A DNA stretch of 64,000 nucleotides from Pseudomonas baetica (GCF_019733355.1 NZ_JAIHLQ010000015.1:62001-126000); one strand, 5' to 3'. Shown: positions 46,763-56,710, counted from the stretch's first letter. A program made the numbers and translations. The notes: generated by a model from the letters alone, not told the origin.

Positions 46763-48228
46763 TGAACCCAGTGAAGACCGACATGCAATTGATCTGGCTG
46801 CGCACTGACTTGCGCCAACATGACAACACCGCCCTTGCGGCCGCCGCCGCACGCGGCCCGACGGTCGCCGTGTACCTGTTGAGCCCCCAGCAATGGCAAC
46901 AACATGACGACGCGCCGTGCAAGGTCGATTTCTGGCTACGCAATCTGCGCGAACTGAGCAAAAGCCTCGGCGAGCTGAACATTCCCTTGCTGATCCGCAC
47001 CGCTGCGCACTGGGATCAGGCCCCAGCGCAGCTGCTCAAACTCTGCCAGCAACTGAAGATCGCCGCCGTTCACGTCAACGAAGAGTACGGTGTTCATGAG
47101 AGCCGTCGCGATGCGGCGGTGGCCGACACGCTGAAAGGTGAAGGCGTCGAATTTCACAGCTATCTTGATCAACTGCTGTTCAAGCCCGGCACGGTACTGA
47201 CCAAAACCGGCACTTATTTTCAGGTGTTCAGCCAGTTCCGCAAGGTCTGCTATGAACGCCTGCATCGCTCGATGCCGGCCTTGGTGAAAACCCCAGGCAA
47301 GCAGACCGCACTGGCGCTCGAGAGCGATTCGGTGCCTGACTGCGTCGACGGTTTCGCCGCACCCAGCGAGTCCCTGCGCGCCCTGTGGCCGGCAGGGGAA
47401 GAGGAAGCTCAACGCCGCCTCGATACCTTCGCCGATGCGCAAATCGACTACTACAAAAGCGAAAGAGACTTCCCGGCCAAACCGGGCACCAGTCAGCTTT
47501 CTGCTTACCTTGCCGCCGGGGTGATATCGCCTCGCCAATGCCTGCACGCGGCCCTGCAGAGCAATCAGGGCGAATTCGAAAGCGGCAAGGTTGGCGCGGT
47601 CACCTGGATCAACGAACTGCTGTGGCGTGAGTTCTACAAACACATCCTGGTCGGCTATCCACGGGTATCGCGCCACCGCGCCTTCCGCCCGGAAACCGAG
47701 GCCTTGGCCTGGCGCCATGCACCGGATGATCTCGCGGCGTGGCAAGAAGCGCGCACCGGGCTGCCGATCATCGATGCGGCCATGCGCCAATTGCTCGAAA
47801 CCGGCTGGATGCACAACCGTCTGCGGATGGTGGTAGCGATGTTCCTGACCAAAAACCTGCTGATCGACTGGCGTGAAGGCGAACGCTTTTTCATGCGCCA
47901 CCTGATCGACGGCGATCTGGCGGCCAACAACGGTGGCTGGCAGTGGAGCTCATCGACCGGGACCGATTCGGCGCCGTACTTCCGCATTTTCAATCCGCTG
48001 AGCCAGTCGGAGAAATTCGACAGCGAAGGGCTGTTCATCAAGCACTGGCTGCCTGAACTGGCCGGGCTCAATAAAAAAGAAGTGCACAACCCGGCCAGCG
48101 CCGGTGGGCTGTTCGGTGTCGCCGACTATCCCGCGCCAATCGTTAATCTAAGCGCGTCACGGGAGCGCGCGTTGGCCGCCTTCAAGAACCTGCCTGCCCG
48201 CCAAGCGGCCGGAGGCGATCATGAGTGA
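46762..48228 (+). CDS. phrB: deoxyribodipyrimidine photolyase
   Basis: 488 residues from the ATG at 46762, which overlaps the regulator stop (TGATG). Repairs cyclobutane pyrimidine dimers using blue light. The N-terminal alpha/beta antenna domain (MQLIWLRTDLRQHDNTAL) and the C-terminal FAD domain are present, with TSQLSAYLAAGVISPRQCLH, WINELLWREFYKHIL, TGWMHNRLRMVVAMFLTKNL and WQWSSSTGTDSAPYFRIFNP, all diagnostic for class I CPD photolyases. Confidence 0.95.
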   Translation: MNPVKTDMQLIWLRTDLRQHDNTALAAAAARGPTVAVYLLSPQQWQQHDDAPCKVDFWLRNLRELSKSLGELNIPLLIRTAAHWDQAPAQLLKLCQQLKIAAVHVNEEYGVHESRRDAAVADTLKGEGVEFHSYLDQLLFKPGTVLTKTGTYFQVFSQFRKVCYERLHRSMPALVKTPGKQTALALESDSVPDCVDGFAAPSESLRALWPAGEEEAQRRLDTFADAQIDYYKSERDFPAKPGTSQLSAYLAAGVISPRQCLHAALQSNQGEFESGKVGAVTWINELLWREFYKHILVGYPRVSRHRAFRPETEALAWRHAPDDLAAWQEARTGLPIIDAAMRQLLETGWMHNRLRMVVAMFLTKNLLIDWREGERFFMRHLIDGDLAANNGGWQWSSSTGTDSAPYFRIFNPLSQSEKFDSEGLFIKHWLPELAGLNKKEVHNPASAGGLFGVADYPAPIVNLSASRERALAAFKNLPARQAAGGDHE

Positions 48229-48643
48229 ATTCCTGCGCAGCTTCGCCCGGCAATTTTGCGAATTGAACAAAGACAATTTGCAACGCTTGAGCGAGTTCTA
48301 CAGCGATGACATTCACTTCACCGACCCGTTGCACGACGTGCAGGGGTTGACGCAACTGCGCAACTACTTTGCCCAGATGTACGCCAACGTCAGCGAACTG
48401 CGCTTCGACTTCCACGGTTTCGACCAGATCAGCGACGGTGAAGGCTACCTGCGCTGGGTCATGAGTTATCGCCACCCACGGCTGGCCAGCGGCCGGGAAA
48501 TACGCGTCAGCGGCTGCTCGCATTTGCTTTGGCGCGACAAGGTTTATCGCCACCGGGATTATTTCGATGCCGGGGCGCTGCTGTACGAACATTTGCCCGT
48601 ATTGGGCCGAGTAATTGCTTGGTTGAAAAGGAGAATGGGATGA
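48221..48643 (+). CDS. NTF2/SnoaL-like protein
   Basis: 140 residues; GGAGG before the ATG, with an 8-bp overlap with phrB. SnoaL-like cone fold predicted from YSDDIHFTDPLHDVQGLTQL, FDFHGFDQISDG, LRWVMSYRHPRL and YRHRDYFDAGALLYEHLPVL. No catalytic role is proved. It is conserved in the light-associated lipid block that follows. Confidence 0.87.
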   Translation: MSEFLRSFARQFCELNKDNLQRLSEFYSDDIHFTDPLHDVQGLTQLRNYFAQMYANVSELRFDFHGFDQISDGEGYLRWVMSYRHPRLASGREIRVSGCSHLLWRDKVYRHRDYFDAGALLYEHLPVLGRVIAWLKRRMG

Positions 48644-49422
48644 GTCGTACACCTCCACGGCGCTATTGGTTGACCGGTGCCAGCAGTGGTATCGGCGCGG
48701 CACTGGCTGAGGAAATTCTGAAATCCGGTGCGCACCTGGCGGTCAGTTCACGTCAGGTCGCCCCGCTCAAGGCCTTGTCGCAACGTTATCCGGGACAAGT
48801 GCTGGTGGTGCCGGGCGATTTGACCAACAGCCAGACCGTGCGCGAAATCGGTGAGCAGATCACTCAGGACTGGGGATCGCTCGATAGCGTGATTCTCAAT
48901 GCCGGGACGTGCGAGTACGTCGATGCCCGCCAGTTCGACGCTTCGATCGTCGAGCATGTGGTGCGCACCAATCTGCTCGCCAGCAGCTACTGCATTGAAG
49001 CCGCCCTGCCCTTGCTGCGTAAAGGCACCGCACCGCATTTGGTCGGGGTTGCCAGCTCCGTCACCTATCTGCCGTTGCCTCGGGCCGAAGCCTACGGTGC
49101 ATCGAAGGCCGGGCTGCGTTACCTGTTCGAATCGTTGCGCATTGACCTGGCGGATGAAGGCATTGAAGTCACGGTCGTCAGCCCCGGTTTTGTCGAGACA
49201 CCGCTGACCGCCAAGAACGATTTTCCGATGCCTCTGAGCTGGCCTGTGGATAAAGCCGCACGGCACATCTACGCCAAACTCAAGGACCGGCCACTGGAAA
49301 TCGCCTTTCCCGCGCTGTTCATGGCCGCCCTGTGGCCGTTGTCGAAATTGCCCGCCCGTGCGCAACTCGCCATTGGCAAACGCATGGTGCGACGCAATCC
49401 ACCGCAGCAGGAACCAACGTGA
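48640..49422 (+). CDS. SDR-family oxidoreductase
   Basis: 260 residues; AAGGAG upstream, 4-bp overlap with the gene before. Classical short-chain dehydrogenase: TGASSGIG cofactor motif, NAG at 88 or so (ILNAGTCEY), catalytic Ser (VASSVTYLPL) and YGASK with Tyr and Lys, then SPGFVETPLT. The substrate is unknown. The operon context suggests work on a modified fatty acid or lipid. Confidence 0.9.
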   Translation: MSRTPPRRYWLTGASSGIGAALAEEILKSGAHLAVSSRQVAPLKALSQRYPGQVLVVPGDLTNSQTVREIGEQITQDWGSLDSVILNAGTCEYVDARQFDASIVEHVVRTNLLASSYCIEAALPLLRKGTAPHLVGVASSVTYLPLPRAEAYGASKAGLRYLFESLRIDLADEGIEVTVVSPGFVETPLTAKNDFPMPLSWPVDKAARHIYAKLKDRPLEIAFPALFMAALWPLSKLPARAQLAIGKRMVRRNPPQQEPT

Positions 49423-50666
49423 AAATTGCCATCATCGGCAGCGGGATCTCCGGGCTTACCTGCGCCTACCTGCTCAATCGCCGACACGACATCACGGTGT
49501 TCGAGGCCAGCGACTGGGTCGGTGGTCACACGCACACCGTAGAGGTGACCGTCGACGGCCGATCCTACGCGGTGGACACCGGCTTCATCGTATTCAATGA
49601 CTGGACCTACCCCCACTTCATTCGCTTGCTGGGACAGCTCGGCGTGAGCTTCAAAGCGACCGAAATGAGCTTCTCCGTGACCGATCCGGACACGGGGCTG
49701 GAATACAACGGCAACAACCTCAACAGCCTGTTCGCCCAGCGCCGCAATCTGCTGTCGCCGGGATTCTGGGGCATGCTGCGCGACATTCTGCGCTTCAACA
49801 AAGAAGCGCAACGCGACCTCGCAGAACAGCGGATCGCCGCCGACACCACGCTGGACGACTACCTCAAGGCTGGCGGCTGCGGCGAGCGTTTCATCCTGCA
49901 TTACATCGTGCCGATGGGGGCCGCGATCTGGTCGATGCCGATGGCGGAGATGCTCAATTTTCCGCTGCAGTTTTTTGTCCGTTTCTTCAAGAACCATGGG
50001 CTGCTATCGGTCAGTAATCGTCCGCAATGGCGGGTCATCGAGGGCGGTTCCAGCGCCTATGTCGCGCCACTGACCGCTTCGTTCAAAGAGAACATCCGCC
50101 TGAACTGCCCGGTGACCCGTGTTGATCGCAACGAACATGGCGTGGTTATCCACAGCCCGGCAGGCAGCGAACATTTCGACCAAGTCGTGTTTGCCTGTCA
50201 CAGCGATCAGGCCTTGCAACTGCTCGCCAGCCCCAGCGATGCCGAACGCGCAATCCTCGGCGCCCTGCCCTACGCCGACAATGAAGTGGTGTTGCACACC
50301 GACACGCGTCTGCTGCCCACTCGCAAACTGGCGTGGGCGAGCTGGAACTATCGGCTTGGCGGATCCGGCCACACTCAGGCTGCGGTCACTTATGACATGA
50401 ACATCCTGCAAGGTATCCAAAGCGACACCACGTTTTGCGTCAGCCTCAACCAGAGCGCGGGCATCAGCCCATTCAAAGTGCTCGCCAAATACACCTACGC
50501 CCACCCGCAATTCAGCCTCGCGGCAGTGGCGGCGCAGAATCGCTGGGCAGAACTGGACGGCGCACAACACACACATTATTGCGGCGCCTACTGGGCCAAC
50601 GGTTTCCATGAAGACGGTGTGGTCAGCGCATTGCGCGTGGCTGCTTCGTTCGGGGAAACCTTATGA
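49419..50666 (+). CDS. FAD-dependent amine-oxidase-like protein
   Basis: 415 residues from the GTG at 49419, which overlaps the SDR stop; AGGAACC lies upstream. Dinucleotide motif MKIAIIGSGISGLTCAYLL, then FEASDWVGGHTHTVEV and VDTGFIVFNDWTYPHFIRLL. It belongs to the flavin oxidoreductases found with cyclopropane-synthase-like genes; related enzymes act in fatty-acid desaturation during furan fatty acid synthesis. The specific reaction here is inference. Confidence 0.88.
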   Translation: MKIAIIGSGISGLTCAYLLNRRHDITVFEASDWVGGHTHTVEVTVDGRSYAVDTGFIVFNDWTYPHFIRLLGQLGVSFKATEMSFSVTDPDTGLEYNGNNLNSLFAQRRNLLSPGFWGMLRDILRFNKEAQRDLAEQRIAADTTLDDYLKAGGCGERFILHYIVPMGAAIWSMPMAEMLNFPLQFFVRFFKNHGLLSVSNRPQWRVIEGGSSAYVAPLTASFKENIRLNCPVTRVDRNEHGVVIHSPAGSEHFDQVVFACHSDQALQLLASPSDAERAILGALPYADNEVVLHTDTRLLPTRKLAWASWNYRLGGSGHTQAAVTYDMNILQGIQSDTTFCVSLNQSAGISPFKVLAKYTYAHPQFSLAAVAAQNRWAELDGAQHTHYCGAYWANGFHEDGVVSALRVAASFGETL

Positions 50667-51478
50667 ACAGCGCCCTGTACAGCGGCTGGATCGGTCATCG
50701 GCGCTTTTCGCCGCGCAAGCACGCGTTCCGTTACAAGATCGGCTTGCTCTATCTTGATCTGAGCGAACAGGACGCTGTACTGGCGCTGTCGCCACTGGCG
50801 GGGCGTAGCCGCTTCGCGCCGTTCTCCTTTCGCGAAACCGACTATCTGAAGACCTTCACCGGGCGCGGCATTCGCCTGATCGATGCCGTGCGCCAGCAGG
50901 TCGCTGCCGCCATCGGCCATGAACCGCAAGGCTCGATCTGCCTGCTGACCCAGGCGCGCAGTTGGGGCTTGTCGTTCAACCCGGTGAGTTTCTTTTACTG
51001 CCACGAAGCCGACGGGCAACTGGCCGCGATTGTCTGCGAAGTGACCAACACCCCATGGCGCGAGCGTTATCACTACGTGCTGCCTGCGCGCACGCCGGCC
51101 AATCTGCAGGATTTTCACCAGCATTTCGCGGTGGCCAAGGCGTTCCATGTCTCGCCGTTTCTGCCGCGCGATCTTGAATACCGCATGAGCTTCAGCCCCG
51201 CCGCCAAAACCCTTGGCGTGCACATGGCCGACTGGCAGGGCGAACACAAGCTGTTCGACGCCACGCTCAATCTGCAACGCGAAACCCTCAACCGGCAAAG
51301 CCTTCATCGCTACCTGCGGCGCTTCCCGTGGATGACTGCAAAAACCGCGTTGGCGATTTACTGGCAAGCGTTGCGACTGCTGTTCAAACGCGCGCCCATC
51401 TTTGCTCATCAGGCTGCCGACGGCAGCTTTCAAACCGCCACTGTGCCTCCCAAGGAGCAACGCCATGAAATCCTCTAG
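50663..51478 (+). CDS. DUF1365 family protein
   Basis: 271 residues; ATG overlaps the previous stop by 4 bp. Family marks are YSGWIGHRRFSPRKHAFRYK, the SFNPVSFFYCH and AIVCEVTNTPWRERYHYVL core, and FHVSPFLPRD. Unknown function, but nearly always in a cluster with the FAD protein and the CFA-synthase-like methyltransferase, as here. Confidence 0.9.
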   Translation: MNSALYSGWIGHRRFSPRKHAFRYKIGLLYLDLSEQDAVLALSPLAGRSRFAPFSFRETDYLKTFTGRGIRLIDAVRQQVAAAIGHEPQGSICLLTQARSWGLSFNPVSFFYCHEADGQLAAIVCEVTNTPWRERYHYVLPARTPANLQDFHQHFAVAKAFHVSPFLPRDLEYRMSFSPAAKTLGVHMADWQGEHKLFDATLNLQRETLNRQSLHRYLRRFPWMTAKTALAIYWQALRLLFKRAPIFAHQAADGSFQTATVPPKEQRHEIL

Positions 51479-52730
51479 CCCGTCGCTCAGTCGGCTCAGC
51501 ACCCATGGTTTGACCGGATCGCTGCTGCGCCGTGGTGTATTACGCCAATTGGCTCAACTCAAACACGGGCAACTGCTGGTAATCGAGGATGGCGAACGCT
51601 TGATGTTCGGCGCGCCGGGCAGTGCCTTGCTCGGGGAAATCCACATTCAGGACCCGGCAGTCTGGGGCATGGTGGCCGGCAATGGCTCGATCGGTGCCGG
51701 CGAGGCGTTCATCCATGGTTACTGGAGTTCGCCAGACCTGACCGCCGTGGTGCGGGTGTTCGTCAGCAACCTTGAGGTGCTCGACGCGATGGAGGGCGGT
51801 CTGGCCCGCCTCGGCCGGCCGCTGGTGCAAGGCCTGCACTGGCTCAACCGCAACACACGCAAGGGCTCGCAGAAAAACATCGCCGCGCACTATGACCTGG
51901 GCAACGATCTGTTCGAGCAGTTTCTCGACCCGACCATGATGTATTCGGCGGCACAGTTCCTCACCCCCGAAGACAGTCTGGAACAGGCGCAACTGAACAA
52001 GCTCGAGCGGATCTGCCAGAAACTCGCGCTCACGCCCAGCGATCACCTGCTGGAAATTGGCACCGGTTGGGGCAGCATGGCGCTCTACGCGGCGCAAAAT
52101 TATGGCTGCCGCGTGACCACCACAACCCTGTCGAAAGAGCAGTACGCGTTTACCGCACAGCGCATCGAACAACTGGGCTTGCAGGATCAGGTCACGCTGC
52201 TGCTCAAGGACTACCGCGACCTCACCGGCGAGTACGACAAGCTGGTGTCGATCGAGATGATCGAAGCCGTAGGTCATCGCTTCCTGCCGACCTACTTCAA
52301 GCAATGTGCACACCTGCTCAAGCGCAATGGTCTGATGCTGATTCAAGCCATCACCATCCGCGAACAGCGCTACGAGCAAGCCAAGCGCGGCGTCGACTTC
52401 ATCCAGCGCTACATCTTCCCCGGCGGCGCCCTGCCCTCTGTGCAGAAGATGCTTGAAGTGGTCAGCCGCGAAACCGACATGAACTTGCTGCACATGGAAG
52501 ATTTCGGCCTGCATTACGCACGCACCCTGCGTCTGTGGCACGAAAACTTTCGCCGTGCACACGGCCGCTTGAGCGAATTGGGCTACGACGATTACTTCCT
52601 GCGGTTGTGGGAATTCTATCTGTGCTACTGCGAGGGCGGATTCCTGGAGCGCACCATCGGCACCGCGCAATTGCTGCTGGCCAAACCCGCTGCCATGCCC
52701 GCGCCACTGCTCGGCCGCTTCGATGCTTGA
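51465..52730 (+). CDS. cyclopropane-fatty-acid-synthase-like SAM methyltransferase (UfaM/CfaB-like)
   Basis: 421 residues; AAGGAG upstream, 14-bp overlap with DUF1365. SAM motif I is LEIGTGWGSMALYAAQNYGC. Substrate-side blocks are AHYDLGNDLFEQFLDPTMMY, SIEMIEAVGHRFLPTYF and IQRYIFPGGALPS, and the C-terminal LCYCEGGF. It methylates double bonds of phospholipid-bound unsaturated fatty acids. Whether the product is cyclopropane, methyl-branched or a furan precursor cannot be told from sequence. Confidence 0.92.
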   Translation: MKSSSPSLSRLSTHGLTGSLLRRGVLRQLAQLKHGQLLVIEDGERLMFGAPGSALLGEIHIQDPAVWGMVAGNGSIGAGEAFIHGYWSSPDLTAVVRVFVSNLEVLDAMEGGLARLGRPLVQGLHWLNRNTRKGSQKNIAAHYDLGNDLFEQFLDPTMMYSAAQFLTPEDSLEQAQLNKLERICQKLALTPSDHLLEIGTGWGSMALYAAQNYGCRVTTTTLSKEQYAFTAQRIEQLGLQDQVTLLLKDYRDLTGEYDKLVSIEMIEAVGHRFLPTYFKQCAHLLKRNGLMLIQAITIREQRYEQAKRGVDFIQRYIFPGGALPSVQKMLEVVSRETDMNLLHMEDFGLHYARTLRLWHENFRRAHGRLSELGYDDYFLRLWEFYLCYCEGGFLERTIGTAQLLLAKPAAMPAPLLGRFDA

Positions 52731-53214
52731 GCGGATCGCCAATGCCGTGTTGTTCCAGATCGGCTGGCTGGTCTGTGTGCTCGGCGGCAACAGTTTGTGG
52801 CTGTTGCTGGCGTTGGCGGTGCTGGTGATTCATCTGTGCTGGATCAGCAGTTGGGCGGCTGAGGGCCGTTTGGTACTCAGTGTGGTGCTGGTCGGTACGG
52901 CGGTGGACAGCGTTTTGCGTGGCCTAGGCGTGTTTGAGTTCCAGGATCAGTCACCATTGATTCCGCTGTGGCTGATGCTGCTCTGGGCCTTGCTCGCCAC
53001 GACCCTGCGTCACTGCCTTGCGTGGACTGCCCGGCCATGGTGGCTGGCCAGCGCACTGGGCGCCGTCGGCGGCGCATTGTCGTACTACGGCGGCGGACGA
53101 CTGGCCGGGGTGCAATTTCCCTACGGCGAATTACCGACCCTGATCGGCATCGGCCTGCTTTGGGCACTGCTGTTTCCGTTGTTGCACACCATGGCGCGAC
53201 GCCTGAACCGCTGA
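52723..53214 (+). CDS. DUF2878 family membrane protein
   Basis: 163 residues; ATG overlaps the methyltransferase stop by 8 bp. Five or so hydrophobic helices with FQIGWLVCVLGGNSLWLLLA and the family's GVQFPYGELPTLIGIGLLWA. Integral inner-membrane protein of unknown role, the last overlapping gene of the operon. Confidence 0.87.
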   Translation: MLERIANAVLFQIGWLVCVLGGNSLWLLLALAVLVIHLCWISSWAAEGRLVLSVVLVGTAVDSVLRGLGVFEFQDQSPLIPLWLMLLWALLATTLRHCLAWTARPWWLASALGAVGGALSYYGGGRLAGVQFPYGELPTLIGIGLLWALLFPLLHTMARRLNR

Positions 53215-53267
53215 GCGTCCGTCAGAGCTTTCACACACTCGACGAGCTCTGCCTTACACTGCCGGCC

Positions 53268-53573
53268 ATGAAAAACATTCCCCACCAGCAAATCACCGAA
53301 CCGGCGGTCACCTGTTCGACTTGCGCAGCGTGCTGCTGCCAGCTCGAAGTGATGCTGATCACCGACACCGGCGTGCCTGATCGCTTTATCGATACCGATG
53401 AGTGGGGCGGCGAAGTGATGCTGCGTCTGGACGACGGCTGGTGTGCGGCACTGGATCGCGACACGATGATGTGCACGATCTATGAGAAGCGTCCGCTGAT
53501 TTGTCGCGAGTTCGAGATGGGCTCACCCGAGTGCATCGAAGAGCGCCAGGGTATCGCCACGGTATACCGCTGA
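53268..53573 (+). CDS. YkgJ family cysteine-cluster protein
   Basis: 101 residues from the ATG at 53268. Cysteine pattern TCSTCAACCCQLE, WCAAL, MCTIYEKRPLICREFE and ECIEE is the CxxCxxCC type zinc- or iron-cluster family. Function unknown. It is 53 bp after DUF2878, so co-transcription is possible but less sure than for the overlapping genes. Confidence 0.87.
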   Translation: MKNIPHQQITEPAVTCSTCAACCCQLEVMLITDTGVPDRFIDTDEWGGEVMLRLDDGWCAALDRDTMMCTIYEKRPLICREFEMGSPECIEERQGIATVYR

Positions 53574-53598
53574 TCCCGAAAACACCCCAAAACCAAAT

Positions 53599-53690
53599 GT
53601 GGGAGCGGGCTTGCTCGCGAAAGCGGTAGGTCAATCAACTCACATGTCGACTGATACACCATATTCGCGAGCAAGCCCGCTCCCACAAGG
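53599..53690. repeat. REP pair (inverted)
   Basis: TGTGGGAGCGGGCTTGCTCGC and GCGAGCAAGCCCGCTCCCACA, about 50 bp apart, between the convergent ykgJ-type gene and pagL. Confidence 0.9.
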
Positions 53691-53716
53691 TTTTCTGCAA
53701 GCAGTTAAATCTGTGC

Positions 53717-54235
53717 TTACAGTGGCATCGTGTAATGCAGTGAGTAACTTTCTACCCCGTCGTTGTCGCTGGCAAGACCGGCGTTGGAATAGTGCATCGC
53801 ACGAATCCCGACTTCATGCCCACCGTTGAAACGCAGACCAAAACCCAGGCGGTCTTCGAACTGGAAGGCGCCGCCCAGATTGTTCGATTCGTACTGGGTA
53901 TTGGAGAATACCGCCACACCAATCCCGGCCTCGACATACGGTTTGACCGACTGCCCGGCAAACTCGTAAACGAACACCGGCGAGAACGACAGGCTGTTGT
54001 TGCTGGAGGTCTTGTCGCCTTCCCAATAGGTGTAGGCACCGCTCCAGTAACCGGTCAGGCGACCGACGTCACTCTGCAGCCAGCTCTTGTCCCAATCGAA
54101 ATTCATCCCCAGGCGATACGTCATGGTTGAATCGCTGGTTGCCCCGACCCCGAACTCAACACCTGCTGCTTGTGCGGTAAAACTGTGCCCCATCAGTGCG
54201 GCCGCAATCGCGGCCAAACAGAATAGTCGCTTCAC
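53717..54235 (-). CDS. pagL: lipid A 3-O-deacylase PagL
   Basis: 172 residues from a GTG at 54235 with GGAAG upstream. Signal peptide ends about residue 23 (FTAQAAG). The mature protein is an eight-stranded outer-membrane barrel that removes the 3-position acyl chain of lipid A. The His-Ser-Glu triad is present: His148, Ser150 (RAMHYSNAGL) and Glu162 (DGVESYSLHY), with the spacing known for PagL. It ends in an aromatic-alternating strand. Confidence 0.93.
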   Translation of the reverse strand: MKRLFCLAAIAAALMGHSFTAQAAGVEFGVGATSDSTMTYRLGMNFDWDKSWLQSDVGRLTGYWSGAYTYWEGDKTSSNNSLSFSPVFVYEFAGQSVKPYVEAGIGVAVFSNTQYESNNLGGAFQFEDRLGFGLRFNGGHEVGIRAMHYSNAGLASDNDGVESYSLHYTMPL

Positions 54236-54346
54236 TTTGAAACTTCCTTTTCCGGAACGATCGTTTGGTTTTCTAGATAACTCACGCTATAGAAGGCGGC
54301 GGTTGATCAGAAGTTCAGCCAATTTTTTAGTTATTTCACACTTTTT

Positions 54347-55138
54347 TTACAATCCGAAGTGATGCACTTCGCTTGCGGTTTGCCCCAGCAGCGGCAGGAT
54401 GTTTTTGAAGTACTGCGGGCTGGCACTGGTCCAGAATCTGACCGACCGGTTCGGCCCTTCGGCAAGCAAATCGCGTTCGGCCAGAAGACGCTGAAGTTGC
54501 CGTGCCACGGCAGCGCCCGTGTCGATCAGGCTGATGTTTTCGGGGAGCATCGACTTGAGCATCGTTTTAAGAAAGGGATAGTGCGTGCAGCCGAGAATAA
54601 TGGTGTCGCAACCATTGGCCAGCAGCGGATCGACGTAGCTTTGCAGCAACTGGCGCAACGCGGTGCTGTGCAGATCGCCGCTCTCGATCAACTCGACCAG
54701 CCCCGGGCACGGCTGGGTGATCACCCGCACATCGGTGGCGAAGCGATCCAGCAGCGCTGCAAACTTGGCACTCTGCAAGGTGCCAGTGGTGGCGAGTACA
54801 CCGACCACACCGCTGCGGGTGGCAGCAGCGGCAGGCTTGACCGCTGGCTCCATGCCGACAATCGGCCAGTCGGGAAAGTCCCGGCGCAGATCGGCCACAG
54901 CGGCCACCGTCGCGGTATTGCAGGCGACCACCAAAGCCTTGGCGCCCTGCTCGCGGAAAAACCCGGCCATCACGCTGCAGCGCTGGCGGATGAACGCAGG
55001 GGTTTTCTCGCCGTAAGGAATGTGCCCGCAATCGGCAAAGTACAGCAGCGACTCTCGGGGCAACAATCGCTGGATTTCCGCCAATACCGACAAGCCGCCG
55101 ACACCGGAATCAAACACGCCGATCGGCGCTTCACGCAT
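54347..55138 (-). CDS. murI: glutamate racemase
   Basis: 263 residues from the ATG at 55138, overlapping moeB by 8 bp. Makes D-glutamate for peptidoglycan. The two catalytic Cys are in VVACNTATV and ILGCTHYPF, and [14 protein letters not shown] is the N-terminal signature. Last gene of the hemA operon. Confidence 0.95.
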   Translation of the reverse strand: MREAPIGVFDSGVGGLSVLAEIQRLLPRESLLYFADCGHIPYGEKTPAFIRQRCSVMAGFFREQGAKALVVACNTATVAAVADLRRDFPDWPIVGMEPAVKPAAAATRSGVVGVLATTGTLQSAKFAALLDRFATDVRVITQPCPGLVELIESGDLHSTALRQLLQSYVDPLLANGCDTIILGCTHYPFLKTMLKSMLPENISLIDTGAAVARQLQRLLAERDLLAEGPNRSVRFWTSASPQYFKNILPLLGQTASEVHHFGL

Positions 55139-55886
55139 GGCGCGAACCACAGACACTGCAACCCGGATCACGCTTGACCCGCAACTCGCGAAAGCGCGAG
55201 CCCAAGGCGTCGATCAACAGCAAGCGCCCCACCAGCGGTTCGCCGAACCCGACCAGCACCTTCAACGCTTCGAGTGCCTGAAGGCTGCCGACCAGCCCCA
55301 CCAGCGGCCCCACTACGCCAGCCTCGCTACACGTCAGTTCGGCTTCGCTACCGTGGCCGTACAGACAGTGGTAGCAAGGACTTTCGGCGCGACGCGGATC
55401 GAACACCGACAGCTGCCCTTCAAGACGAATCGCTGCGCCGCTGACCAAGGGTTTGCCAGCGGCCACACACGCGGCGTTGACCGCTTCGCGCGTGGAAAAA
55501 TTATCGGAACAGTCGAGGACCAGATCCACCGCCGAAACGGCAGCGGCAAGAGAGTCCTCGTCCAGTGCCTGACGATGAGGCACCAGTAGAATCTCGGGGT
55601 TGATCGCACTCAAACGCTTGAGCGCCGAGTCGACCTTGCTCATGCCGACGCTGTCGGTGTCGTGGATGATTTGGCGTTGCAGGTTGGTCAGATCGACCGT
55701 GTCGAAATCCGCCAAATGCAATTCGCCCACACCTGCTGCCGCCAGATACAAGGCAACCGGCGCACCGAGACCGCCGAGGCCGACGATCAGGACGCGACTG
55801 TCCTTGAGCTTCAACTGGCCATCGATGTCGATGTGTTGCAGCAGAATCTGTCGGCTGTAGCGCAGCAATTCCTCATCATTCAGCAC
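55131..55886 (-). CDS. moeB: MoeB/ThiF-type sulfur-carrier adenylyltransferase
   Basis: 251 residues from a GTG at 55886 that overlaps the prmC end. Adenylates the C-terminus of MoaD or ThiS. ATP-binding [20 protein letters not shown], the [11 protein letters not shown] segment and zinc Cys pairs (CYHCLYG and CSVCG) are seen. MoeB and ThiF are hard to separate by sequence. Confidence 0.9.
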   Translation of the reverse strand: MLNDEELLRYSRQILLQHIDIDGQLKLKDSRVLIVGLGGLGAPVALYLAAAGVGELHLADFDTVDLTNLQRQIIHDTDSVGMSKVDSALKRLSAINPEILLVPHRQALDEDSLAAAVSAVDLVLDCSDNFSTREAVNAACVAAGKPLVSGAAIRLEGQLSVFDPRRAESPCYHCLYGHGSEAELTCSEAGVVGPLVGLVGSLQALEALKVLVGFGEPLVGRLLLIDALGSRFRELRVKRDPGCSVCGSRHA

Positions 55887-56710
55887 GGCAGGCGCCCCAG
55901 GCTGATGCGTTGATGGCCGCCCAGGTCGGTGCGGCTGTGGACTTCTTCAAAACCGCGTGTGCTCAACAGATCGCGAACGGCCTCGGCTTGATCATAGCCG
56001 TGTTCGAGCATCAGCCAGCCGCCGGCCTGCAGGTGATCCGGCGCTTGGGCGACGATCAGACGCAAGTCGTCGAGCCCGTCCTCACCGGCCACCAGCGCGC
56101 TGGCCGGTTCGAAGCGCACATCACCTTCGACCAGATGCGGGTCAGCGGACGCAATGTAGGGCGGATTGCTGATGATCAGATCAAAACGCTGACCTTGCAG
56201 AGCGCTGAACCAATGGCTGCTCAGCACCGTGGCATTGTTGAGATGCAGACGCTGACGATTGCGCTCCGCCAGGGCCACGGCTTCCAGAACACGATCCACG
56301 GCAGTGACTTGCCACGCGGCACGCTCACTGGCCAGGGCCAAGGCAATCGCGCCGCTACCCGTACCGAGGTCTAGAACGTTGGCCGCGGTCGCGGGCAATA
56401 ACTCCAGCGCGGCTTCCACCAGCAACTCAGTGTCCGGGCGCGGAATCAGTGTGTGCGGCGCGACCTCCAGATCGAGCTTCCAGAACCCCTGCTGACCCAG
56501 AATGTAGGCCACTGGCTCACCGCCGCGACGACGTTGCAGGTACTCGGCAAAGGTCAGCGCCGCGTCACTGGGCACGATGCGCTCGGGCCAGGTGTGCAGA
56601 AAACTGCGCGACTTGCCCAGCGCCGCCGCGAGGAGCAATTCGGCGTCCAGACGCGCGGTGGGCGAATCCGGCAGTTCGGCGGCACGCAACAGGCTGGCAA
56701 TGATGGTCAT
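55880..56710 (-). CDS. prmC: release factor glutamine N5-methyltransferase
   Basis: 276 residues, ATG directly after the prfA stop. Methylates the GGQ glutamine of release factors. SAM motif VLDLGTGSGAIALALA and the substrate-binding NPPY (ISNPPYIASAD) are present, together with PEYILGQQGFW-like VAYILGQQGFWKL. Confidence 0.95.
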   Translation of the reverse strand: MTIIASLLRAAELPDSPTARLDAELLLAAALGKSRSFLHTWPERIVPSDAALTFAEYLQRRRGGEPVAYILGQQGFWKLDLEVAPHTLIPRPDTELLVEAALELLPATAANVLDLGTGSGAIALALASERAAWQVTAVDRVLEAVALAERNRQRLHLNNATVLSSHWFSALQGQRFDLIISNPPYIASADPHLVEGDVRFEPASALVAGEDGLDDLRLIVAQAPDHLQAGGWLMLEHGYDQAEAVRDLLSTRGFEEVHSRTDLGGHQRISLGRLPC

